Shown here piece by piece: positions 38,188 to 48,347 of a stretch of DNA of 64,000 nt. The stretch comes from Trichopria drosophilae (Eukaryota > Arthropoda > Insecta > Hymenoptera > Diapriidae), in NCBI GenBank assembly GCA_030407085.1, contig CM059585.1, positions 6,379,001 to 6,443,000 on the forward strand, given 5' to 3'. The position numbers were made by a program, and so were the translations under genes. Below the pieces are notes generated by a model. It had not been told where the DNA came from. It searched no databases and saw nothing but the letters and a program-made list of their open reading frames with translations. How positions within the stretch are numbered: position 1 is the first letter of the stretch; each line of letters begins with the position of its first letter.

Positions 38188-38278
38188 GTTTACATAATTG
38201 TAGTAGTATACACTATCGCCTTTTTCACTATCGGACAATGTTGCTACCAGAATTCCTAGCGCATCCCTTTTCCACGAA

Positions 38279-38505
38279 AAGTGAGGTTAAATGTGTAAAA
38301 TTTCAGTTTTTTGCCATGTTTTTTTTTTGACATTACCAATATTATTTTGGACAAATTTTTTAGGTTAAAAACACCCTGAGAATTTCTTGAACACGTTGTA
38401 TTTTTGAAAAAGCAGAAGTTAAATCTGTTAAAAATCCCGTTTTTAGCCATATTTGTAGTTTTTTTGTAACAAAATAAGATTTTTTTAAGCCGAAATTTCC
38501 AAAAT
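38279..38505. repeat. Diverged AT-rich tandem duplication, offset about 131 bp
   Basis: Seen: GTGAGGTTAAATGTGTAAAA with TTTTTTGCCATGTTT (from 38280) is echoed by GCAGAAGTTAAATCTGTTAA with TTTTTAGCCATATTT (from 38411). Both are followed by T-rich tracts. Divergence is high and low complexity may exaggerate the match. Confidence 0.45.
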
Positions 38506-39074
38506 ATTTTGATAAATAGTTCCGAAAAAGAAAAGTTTATTGTGTATAAAGTGGGACTTCATAGGTAAATTCTCAAGTTACCAACACAAAAAAAAATGTA
38601 GAAATGAGACTACAATTGTTAAATGAAAATTCTCTTTTCCTACAAAAAACTTGAAATATCGCCTTATGTATCGGTTTTTTATTTGTCGGCTTTTTGTCCG
38701 TGTCCCATAATTTCAATAATAATACAGAAAAATGAAGTAAAAAGTAATTCACTTGATTCAAGGTTAGCATACATTTACTCCATTAACGCCCAAAAAGACA
38801 AATTTTTCAAAGATATTTGTTGGCATTAAGAAAAAAAATGAAACAACTTTTAATCCAAAATGAATCGTTCTTTCAGATTTTGTTGTTGAAATTCGCTTAG
38901 AATAAAAGATATAAACAATTATTTACAAAAAAAAAACATAATTTTTTTCTTAAAGAAAAGGTTTTTTAATGACTATTTTCATGTCGAATAAGAAAAAAGA
39001 CCTTGTTAAAGCCACACTATATCATATCTTTAATTTCATACCTATAAATATTCGTTATATTCTATAGGAAAATT

Positions 39075-39230
39075 TAAAATGACGTCTTCAAAATGGCGAC
39101 TGAAGTTAGTTTTTTTTATAATAAAGTCCACCAAATTTCCAAAAATTATCCGATCTTAACCAAACTTGGTACCTATAAATTTTGGTACCAATATTTCCGG
39201 CCGTCATTTTGAATCCGCCATTAAGAATTT
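39075..39230. repeat. Unclassified repeat-like block with internal inverted repeats
   Basis: Seen: TTGGTACC (39166-39173) is mirrored by GGTACCAA (39184-39191). Outside it, AAAATGACG and TTCAAAATGGCG on the left face GTCATTTTGAATCCGCCATT on the right, a partly inverted arrangement. The composition resembles a dispersed insect repeat, but there is no second copy here to prove it. Confidence 0.35.
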
Positions 39231-39729
39231 TTTTAAAATAACTTAAAAATAACAAATCCAACTAATGATTTTTGTCACGAACGAATAATCTCTTTTTTTT
39301 TTATACGGCATGCAAATATTTATTGAAACATCTTTTTTTGTTTAACACATGCGAATTTCGATAATATAATCTGAAAGTATTTCAAATTTTTTTGAAAATT
39401 TGTTCAATTCCAAAACATACCATTGAAATCTTGGTAAAATTTATGTCTGCTTGGGCCTTAAATGATTAAAAAATGTATAAACAAACTTTTAAAACCAAAT
39501 CATTGCAATAAAAAAAAAAAAAGAATTTTTGATAAATTTGTTTGCTCAAAATAAAAGCTTTAAACACGATGTGTTAACATCACACGTGATTATTTCTCTG
39601 AGATGTACCGAAAAACATATGTTTGATCACCTCTCTCCGAACTCGAGACATGTGGATGCTGGGTGGGGTTATGTATGCGATAGAGTGAGAGAGAGATAGG
39701 AAGTCGATAGAACGAGGTTCGAGACTTAC

Positions 39730-39893
39730 CCGATGACTTGTGGCACGTCGATGGAGTGGGAGGAGGCGCGCTTACGATCCCCGGCCATGTCGGCGAGTCT
39801 CGCGAAATCCGTATCTTGATCGGCGAGTCGTGCGCTCTTGCGAGATTCCAGTAGCCGGATCTCCTCGATACGTTTCATCAGGCTCATGGTGCC
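39730..39893 (-). CDS. Glut4EF: Glut4EF-family transcription regulator, exon A (N-terminal part)
   Basis: Seen: read on the minus strand, the exon follows a pyrimidine-rich tract ending in TTTTTTAAG and ends at a consensus donor, GTAAGT. It is open throughout and starts GGC ACC ATG, so translation may begin at the ATG (39885-39887, good context GGCACCATGA) or continue from an upstream exon. From that Met it encodes 52 residues plus two bases: a charged helical start (MSLMKRIEEI, then RLLESRKSARLADQ) and, at residues 46-49, IDVP. Known: vertebrate ZNF395 and ZNF704 carry an IDVP motif followed by basic residues just before a conserved LTSLS block. Here the next exon also opens with basic residues (SRKRR). 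The two-base overhang (GG) is completed by the first base of exon B to give Gly. The family call comes mainly from exons B and C; this exon is tied to them by phase and motif order. Splicing is inferred. Confidence 0.75.
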
Positions 39894-40217
39894 CTTAAAA
39901 AACACAAAGAAACAAAAAACATCAATTATCGTTCACAAACCTTGTTTACGATGTAAACATCACAACAAAAAAATCGAATTTTGAAAAATATACGTCTATA
40001 ATAAGCACACATTAAAGTCACAAAATGTAAGAATCTTTTTGTCTGTTGAGACTTTCATCAACTTATTTACAGAACATGTCATGTTTTTTACTTCTGCATT
40101 CCTTCATTCCTGTTATGAAGGTTGCATTCCTGAAACATTTTTTGTCTGCCGTGGGCATTCTTCTTGATTGATTTTTAGAAATTGCCGATTTACTTGCGTA
40201 ATTGACTGACGATACAT

Positions 40218-40245
40218 CACGTGACCTACGGCGGCAGGTCACGTG
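40218..40245. promoter_or_regulatory. Inverted repeat of two CACGTGACCT sites
   Basis: Seen: CACGTGACCT (40218-40227), eight bases, then its perfect reverse complement AGGTCACGTG (40236-40245). A degenerate third copy, AGGTCAAGTGAC, follows at 40254-40265. Known: CACGTG, especially as TCACGTGA, is bound by bHLH-ZIP factors (Max/Myc, USF, Mitf/TFEB and Mondo-Mlx types). The position is about 325 bases upstream of exon A of the Glut4EF-like gene, inside the possible first intron. Inferred: a regulatory element. Confidence 0.45.
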
Positions 40246-40597
40246 GTAATGATAGGTCAAGTGACAGCGCAGTAAGTGGGCGCGATAGCATTTTTTTCGA
40301 CTTTCAAATTTCATAGTTGGTTACAAGGTGTCCCTTATCGAAACGAAGGGATTTAAAAATCTATGTACGAGTGTTAGATTAACTCAATAAGAAATGAAAA
40401 CTGAAAAAACATATAAACGCATTCGATTAGTGCGAAACGCATCGCCAGAAAAAAACAATGCATCGACATCGCGACAAACAAGGTACGACGCGTGACGATG
40501 ACGCCGATAAAACGGAGCCGGAAATGCGGCTAATTTATACCTAAGCCGGCTATGAAAATAAGAAAAAACAAACAAAGGAAAATTACGATATCGATAC

Positions 40598-40710
40598 CTG
40601 GAGTCTAGTCGAGGTCGAAATTCGTAAATTCTCGATTCTAGACGATAAAATAATTGCTCGAGAGCGGCGGCTATCCTGCACTGTCGTTCGGCATGGTAAA
40701 CTATGTGACT
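40598..40710 (-). promoter_or_regulatory. Possible promoter and 5' untranslated exon of the Glut4EF-like gene
   Basis: Seen on the minus strand: an insect-type initiator TCAGTC (40707-40712, A+1 at 40710) and, about 110 bases on, a plausible donor CCAG followed by GTATCG. A short upstream reading frame of seven codons begins at ACCATG inside it. A TGACGTAG element lies roughly 60 bases upstream. Splicing from 40598 to exon A at 39893 would remove a 704-base intron and put the well-placed ATG of exon A first. Inferred: this is the nearest candidate transcription start for the gene. No TATA box is evident, and initiator words are frequent by chance, so this is a hypothesis only. Confidence 0.28.
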
Positions 40711-43700
40711 GATAGTGAAACGAAGCCAACGAGCTGCCGGCTGATTCGCTCGCCAACTACGTCATTATGTTCGCATTACACGAGCACGCCGGTATCAGGG
40801 CCGTATGTGTCAGCGCCGTGAAAATTCTCATAAGCCCTTGACATTTTTTAATGACGGAATTTCCCTACTTTCACTTTCATGTATTTTTGTATAATTTTAC
40901 AATGACCTCCATTTCAATCAATTTTTAGAAAATATGACGAGATAAACAATGAAAAATCCTTTCAAGAACGTATCATGTGAAAAGCCGCAGCATATAACTT
41001 TGATATTAACACTTTCACCATGCGCATAATTATGACGAAAATCGCCTTTAATTGTTGATTAACCGTATTAAGCGGAGATCATTTTCTCCCGCGCACCAAA
41101 GATTCCTTCCGTCGATAAAGCCTCCAACCTTCGTGCATTTAATATATCTAATTATTTTCTTCGTCTTTTTAACGGGCTTTCCACTTTCTTCGTGCACGAA
41201 CGCCGGCGATATACATTATAACATTTTATCGACTTACATGAATGCGGACTATTTTTTTTCCAACGCGTTAAGTTTGCAACATTTTTAAACTACTTTTAAA
41301 CGCTTTCGTAACGTCGAAACTCTTTTTTTTTAATTCGTCAGCTTTCTTGTGCAATTCACTTATGTAAGTGACAATTTCGTGTTCGTTAGAGTCAAATGTC
41401 CGCCTCATTATTCATAACCATATTAATTCGGGTTTATTGTGAAAGAGAATGTGAAAGGCAACTACCTAATCAAACCGACGTAAATTAAAAATGTCTTTAA
41501 AGGATTGAAACATCTTCCGGAATGCTAAGTCATCGCTTTAAACCAGATTTGTCAATAACGATTTCAAAGTTTCACTTGACGTTTATAAAAATACTGCAAT
41601 AAACCTGTCATAAAGATGCATCCTAATCAGAGAGTAAGGAGATAATTTAGGTGAGAACCAAGTTACCGCTCGTTAGTTACCTAGCCACCAATGCTCATTC
41701 GCTTGCCTAATCAGTAGATGAAACGAGCCTTAATTAAGCTGGAAACAAAGGCATTTGTATTGTAAATAATTCCGGATTAATTAATGAATTAATTACATCT
41801 TGAAGTCGACTTGGGGGACGCGAAGATGACGAATCGACGATTATAGCGCTGCGAGAAAAATGATGCGGCCCTGAAGCAGCGGCGCAAATATGTTTATTGC
41901 GCAGCTAGCTCGTAGAAAAAGAATTTCGCGGGGAATGCCACATGAGGATAGAGCGAGCCGGTCGCTAATTTCTCGTTCGCGTCATCGGACTTCCTACCAC
42001 AGACTAGCATACGGTAAAAACCGCTGGCAAGAACGACGCATTGCCAATTATTCTCTGCGGCGTTTAGTCGTCCGAGAATATGCCACGAATTTAAAGGTTA
42101 AGTTGCAAGCTTACCTAATCGCATTTTTTCGAAACTTCCCGATGCGCACATTAGGAGTGAAATTCGAGCCGACATTGCGGGAGTCGAGTTTGGAAATTAC
42201 CAGACCCACACGTGGGTTCATGTCGAATTTCGTCAAGAAAGATCCTTCAGAATTTATGCCCGGACATTTTTAGAACGTCTTCTAGAGTTTGCTGTTGTTT
42301 ATTATTTATTATTCTAGAAGTGGGAACCGCGATTCGTCGTCGTCCAAGTAGAAACTAGAAACGAGCGGAACGACGAGCCACGTGACGTCGCGGCAGCACT
42401 TTCTCCGACTTTCAAATTTCCTACCGTGTCTTGCACGCGGCCTTAAGCTTCTTTGAAAGGCGCATAACGAAGAAAGGGAGGAAAGTCCAATGACCTTATG
42501 CCACCTACTGCATCAGATGTTGAGCATTCCGAGATGACGAAAGGGTCCTCGACATTGCGGTGCATGATCTCACGTGTCCCGAATACCTGCATAGATTTTT
42601 AACCATTTTTTAAAAGCCCAAGAAACTCGGTGGGCGTGAACTTTTCGTCGCAAAATGGTCCGAAAATGACTTATTCATTCCTTTCCTATAGATATCTATC
42701 GTCGCGAAATCAAATTCGAATAAATGATAAAACGGCTGACTACTTCCAAGGACATTTGGGTTACATTCGCCTCTCTAGCTCTTAGCGCAATATGTTGATA
42801 TTTTATTATTTCAAGGATATTGCAAGTCAGCTGATCATTTAAGGCTTCTGGTCAAGCAGTAATGAAAACAAAGAAAAACTGAGTCAATATTCCTAAAAGA
42901 AAAGATTCGAGGTCTCGTATGTTGTGGCTTGTTGTGTTTTGTAAACACAATTTATTTGGTAGAAATACGAGTTGTCAGAGGTTAGAAACCCAGCAAGGAC
43001 GCAGTCTGGAGTTGGAAAGGTGCGGGCTGTTCGCCGAATAATCTGAGAGGAAGATATTCACTAGGAAAGGGATCGCTTGGCACGGGGGCGTAAGCGTAAA
43101 GTGGGGGACCCAGAAGAACGGAGGGGTCGCGAACAGGTCCGAGTGCAGATACCTAAGTCAAGAAAGGGAGTCGGTGATGAAGGGAAGTGGCGGTAGAGGA
43201 GGAAGTCGCTTTTTTTTAGTGAAAGACGATCCAGTCTCGAGGTGATTCCTCCTTGCCAGGCAGGAGCACGGTCGCCTGTCGGGCATAGGGGGGAAGGTCG
43301 AGGGAACCGAAGGGACGAGGAAGAGAGGAACGAAAGGAAACACTACAGGACACTTTCAAAGACAGAGAGACCAAAAGTTCATTCGACAAAGGTTAGGCAC
43401 CTGCCTTTGCTCGTGTAGTCCTGGTCGTATCCTACCTGCAGCTTATTGCGTCTTTGGCTTTTCAAACGTTTTAAAGACCAAAAACCTTTATTGTTGCTGC
43501 AGATTATAGGAACGTAGTATGTGATGATTTAAATGGATGTAAATTTACAAAATAACTTGCCTCTCTAAGTAAAAGTTGAAAATCGCTTTAACTGATGGAA
43601 ACTGGCAGGTTATCTCTGGCAGGTCATTTGTAAACAGCGTTGATATAGAAGACTTAAGTAAACTCTTATGCTGGCATTCCAAAGTACGGGAAAAAGTCAG

Positions 43701-46700
43701 ATAACCTATATAAAGCTAAGCATGAAGGTTTAACTTGATATTCCCTGACCCAACACGCACAAGGTGTTGCGAGGTCAATCTCATATAAATGTTGCAACCT
43801 CTCGTTGAGAGTTCAACAAAGCAGTCGTTATGGGAGTCACTGTTTTATTGGTATTATTACATGTTATTATGGATAATTTTCTAACGATCTTAAACCTGGT
43901 AATCAGCACAATACGAAGTAATGGAAAAGTGCTCGTAACTGACAAACGGCCGAAACAAATATTCCAATACTTTAAGCAATTACGGTACTAAAGGATCACT
44001 TAATTATTTTTAGTAAAATTATTCACAAGTCCTTGGGAAGATCTTTTAACGAACGAAAATGAAAATTGTTGCATGTGTAACCGTAACTTTTCGATTGGGG
44101 TAAGTGAAAACACATCGAACAAGAAAGAGTCGAGGCACATTGCGACACGAAAATTCAGGTGAAAGTTAATACGCTTCATTTCGCAAGTAATCTTCTAAAT
44201 GTACATTTGGAGCTTCGGGCGTCGAATTGTATTTTCGACAAAGATTGCAGTAACTATGCAATTTGATGCGCTGAACAGAACTATCATTATTACCCGATAT
44301 CTGGTTTTCTGTCGCCCACATACAATTTACCGTTAATTTTACTGAAATGAACGCATAACAGGATTTGTCAAGTTACACGTCACGGAACGAAAACAAGTTT
44401 TAAGAAGCATCTAGTTTTATATTATTAAATGTTCCTCCAAACAAGAGAAAAGTCACGAAGAGAGCACAATTGTTTTCATTTCCTGCTGCGAGACGTCATT
44501 TCCGGGTGCTCGTAAGGCAGAAAACCAAGATAAAAACAGAGATGACGAGAACGGTATGTTTACACAACATTGAGCACCGAATAGCGGCCTTATGTTTATA
44601 AATCGTTTCGTTTTTCGAAATGGTCAGAGATCCGTACGTTAAACCGGTTTGAAAGTAATAACATCTTGTGATGTAAGGGTCCATGTATGAGGTGTCATGG
44701 TGTGCGGGTCGTAGGTCGCAAGCACCAAACAGCATTAGTATGCTAACATTTGTATACATAGCTAAGCGTGTGCCTAGGATATGATTGATTTTTGACGAAA
44801 GAGAAAGGCTGTCGAACCTGCAATCGAAGATTCAGTTATGCATCGCATGTCGTGTAATATAATTTATATAAAATTTCAGATGTACATTACTTGTTGTATT
44901 GTACGCTCAATGAAGAATAATTTATTGCCAAAAAAATTATACACGAAAAGATAATAAAATCTGAAAGTCTGCGGATAAAGTCGCGAAAATTAAAGATAAA
45001 TTTGAGTTAAGAAGGAGGAAAAAATGATTCGTCAAAGGATAAATTGAGAGCATCGACCGGGCGGGTAAGTCACGTCGGATAAGTCACTTTATCTCTCGAT
45101 CGGGAACATTGCGATACAGTCGGGAGCGACGATAAGAAAAACGTAGATGCAAACAAACATCGCTTCATCGAGACGTGATGTGATGTCTATATGGCAAGTT
45201 CTTCTGCTTTTCCTTTATAAGTCCAACATAAATAACACGTTTTTCGTTTATTCTCCTGCGTTAAATATTCGCAAAAAGTAAACACGCTCAAGAAGCAGCG
45301 TTCTTGCTGGTATCGGTATTAAAGAAAAACATGAACGGTAATTTTGCAAATGCATCGATCGATAAGCAATTTCCAGAAATTAATTTCGTAAATATGAATT
45401 CTCATTTGATTGGTTTGATGGCAAATTCGGTCAGCTTTCGAAAGAAAGTCGTGCAAAATATTTTAAGTGGTAATTTTGTATTGGCTAGATTGTTTCAGAG
45501 CATTGTAACAATGTCGAAATAACTAGGGAAAAATTAAATGTTAGAAGATGGACGCCTAGAATACCGCGATAAGGTTGCTGAAACCAAGGGAGCACGTATA
45601 GACTATAACTGTAACGGGAACTCGCGTGCGGCCTCCGGCCGACGATGCGCCTTAGCTCCACGACCCATACCCAGCTTGCCGGGTAGACGCTAAATTGTCG
45701 GAAAGTCAACCTGGTCTATTTCGCGATCATTTCGTACATTTGATAGTATAATTGCAAAATGTTACAAAAAATACTTGTTGAAATGCGTGCAATCCGCACT
45801 TCGGAATGTCCGTAAAAAGTAATTCCGCGGTATTCTTATTCCCATTTCGTAATTTCTTCGAGGTAGGTTAAAAGAAAAGACGGAAAAAAGCCTTGTTCTG
45901 TATTCGTGTCTAGTGGAAGGTACCGAGGCTTTTCCTCGTCGCTGCGGGCATTTTACGCGTCGCGGCCTTTTTCCGGAACGTGAGAGCCGAGGAAACTTTC
46001 GTTCCACTTACGTTGCGTTTTTTCATCGTGGATTTTTTCCCTTCGGTATTTCAGGAGCCACCTGACTCACGAATTATATTTTTTCCACTCGCGCTTCTTC
46101 ATCAATAGACCGGGTACCATTAAGGTGTTGCATGTCGGATTGAGAGTAACGATGCATTTATTACTAGTGTAATCGTTATTTTAAACACCAAGAATTTCAT
46201 CAACGTAACCAAGCATTCGTAAACAAAATCTTTCCGTTAACTTTACCAAAGGAATATTCCGAGTGGAATATAACGGAAACCACCAAAAGCTTATTAAAAG
46301 AAAAAGTGAAGAACGGTATGGATCGTTTTTGTGATTCGATCGTTTTATCGCTGGTGAGCAATGGGAGAAAGACCGAGAAACAAATGGATAAAGATGGTAG
46401 AAAAAGAGGAGCGATGAATCAGCTGCTCTCGCGCGCGTCTCCAAGTGGAGTCTTCGTAACGCTTCAGCCGGAACGGGGACGCGATTGCACGCTTCGCGTC
46501 CGCTGTAAACGGTCGATTTCGAAATCTTGGCGAAAAAAGATCTACATTTTTATATAACCAACCCAGAGAACAAAGAACACTCGTCATTTAATCGGCGAAT
46601 TCGAGGCCTAGACTAGTTACGCCTAAGTACGCTCGTGTTGAGTCAGGCTCCGAGTCCATTGTTCGAGTCCTGAGACGAGAAATCGTAAAAACCTTTCGTC

Positions 46701-48137
46701 AACTGCGCTATGAAAAACGGTGCAAATCTCAATGTTCCGGTTTTTACATGACTAATTTGCTATTCATTAAAACATTAGTTTCAGATCTAAACGAAATATT
46801 CTACACTAAAAGCCTTTCTTTTTTTACCCAGTAAAAATATTTATATTTTTATATTTAATACGCGAACGCTGGAGATGTAAATTGTAAATACATTCGTCAT
46901 AAACATAAAAATGACAGAAAAACTGTAATGGAGTTCGTCATCGTCAGCGAATTAGCTTCGTAATCACATTGTTCTTGTTTATCTGACTTTAATGTTGAAA
47001 AAATAACTCCAGATTTGTTTTAAGTCGTATTTTTAACGACACGTGTGCATTCGAGTTTTTGTCATAATTGTTTACCATTAACAAACAGATGTTTATTGTT
47101 TCAGAAATCTGTAACGTTTCGTTTATGGAAAATGAGCGATTCAGCATTGACATACGTCACGTCTCGTTAAGCGACCAATCGCTTTATCCGACGTTTTTTG
47201 ACTGAGTAACGAGAAGCGAGAAAGACGATAATCCGAGTGAGAAAGAAGTCTTATCGACCGATTGAGTTTGTAAATACGGCGAAATTTAATTGAATCCTTA
47301 TCGGAGAAAGAAACGCGGAAAATGCGCGACTAATCGTTGAGCACAAGGCAAGCACTCGGGAATCAGCTGTTGGCTCGATAGAAGAAGAAACGATAAGCTC
47401 GCGATTAAAAGAGAGAAACGGAAAATACGGAAAGATAACGGGAAAGAAGGCGATGGCCGTAAACTGATCTATTGTATAATTTATTTTATTATTTTAGAGA
47501 GGGGAGTAACGGCGCATGCGCATCACAAAAGTGCGTGTTTCTAACCAAGACTTGAGCGTGTCTGTTGCAGTCTCAAGGATTTCTTTGTTCCGCGGCTCTC
47601 TCTCACTCTCGATATCGAAGCTTCTTTTTCTACGTTTCGCGATGCAACTCAGACTTTTTATTTTGATGAACTACTTATTGAATTTTATACGCCGCTGGTT
47701 CGTCCGTTAATTTAGAACGCGTTACGCAGCCTGTATCTGTATATGTAGCGCAACTTATAATTTACCTGTTATTAATGTATCCGGTACTTCATTTTTTCCA
47801 TCGGTTCGCGAGCAAGAGATTTGTTGCAGCGCTTTACTTTGTGGAAAATTCGCGCGATAAACATTTAGCGGTAGGGTGATATACTGTCTTTCAACTAAGT
47901 GCACTTAAAGCAGTTTTTGCTTCGCAATAACGTGTCTCTTTTATCGTCTCGATTGCAAATTATATTCGCGTATACCCAAACGACTATATTATACTGCGTC
48001 TATAATTAATCGCCTTCGGTAGCCTGATTATATTAAATGTAACGGTTTAGACGTTGCAAAAGTTGGTATCCAACAATTAGTTTGCTAATCCAAGTCCACG
48101 TGTTGGTCTCTAAGGTCGTTTTTAACGTTTATCTCTG

Positions 48138-48347
48138 TGATCTTCAGTTTTTTTTAATTACTTTTCTGAACCCATATGAGACTAAATCGCGACGGGACCT
48201 ACAGTTTATGAAGGTTGAATCCGAACCATCTGAGCTTTGGCGTTATTAGACACTTATAAACAAATACAGAAGTGTCCCAATGACAGATGGCAGAGGCCGG
48301 GATCGAACCAGAGTTTTCTAATTCACCGCCACTCTGATCTTCAGTTT
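48138..48347 (-). mobile_element. tRNA-derived SINE, copy 2, with target-site duplications
   Basis: Seen: the reverse complement of 48151-48334 matches the SINE at 2868-3095 along its body and 3' A-rich tail with few differences. It is flanked by perfect 13-base direct repeats TGATCTTCAGTTT at 48138-48150 and 48335-48347. The B box reads GGTTCGATCCC, closer to the tRNA consensus than in copy 1. About 25 bases of the head, including the A box, are missing, so this copy has probably lost its internal promoter. Intact duplications suggest a fairly recent insertion. Confidence 0.93.

Larger units (their letters stand above)
20218..39729 (-). other. Large intron between exons A and B
   Basis: A 19.5-kb intron with donor GTAAGT and acceptor CTGTTTCAG. 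It contains the tandem duplication at 25908-26405, the MITE at 35842-36106, the minisatellite at 38021-38187 and AT-rich repeat-like DNA from 38280 to 39560. GC-richer patches occur near 20440-21060, 24120-24480, 25500-25830 and 33060-33270, with no supported exon. The remaining stretches show nothing definite. Confidence 0.65.

Noticed and set aside
40218..40245. CACGTG pair as a carbohydrate-response element
   Set aside because: That element needs two E-boxes five bases apart; here the two CACGTG cores are 16 bases apart, so the specific assignment fails although the palindrome stands.
41890..42273. 127-codon open frame on the plus strand
   Set aside because: Arg-rich peptide from CpG-dense DNA, with no family match and no splice-bounded context.
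46640..46680. tRNA-like T-arm GTTCGAGTCC
   Set aside because: An isolated ten-base match without other tRNA arms or a second copy.
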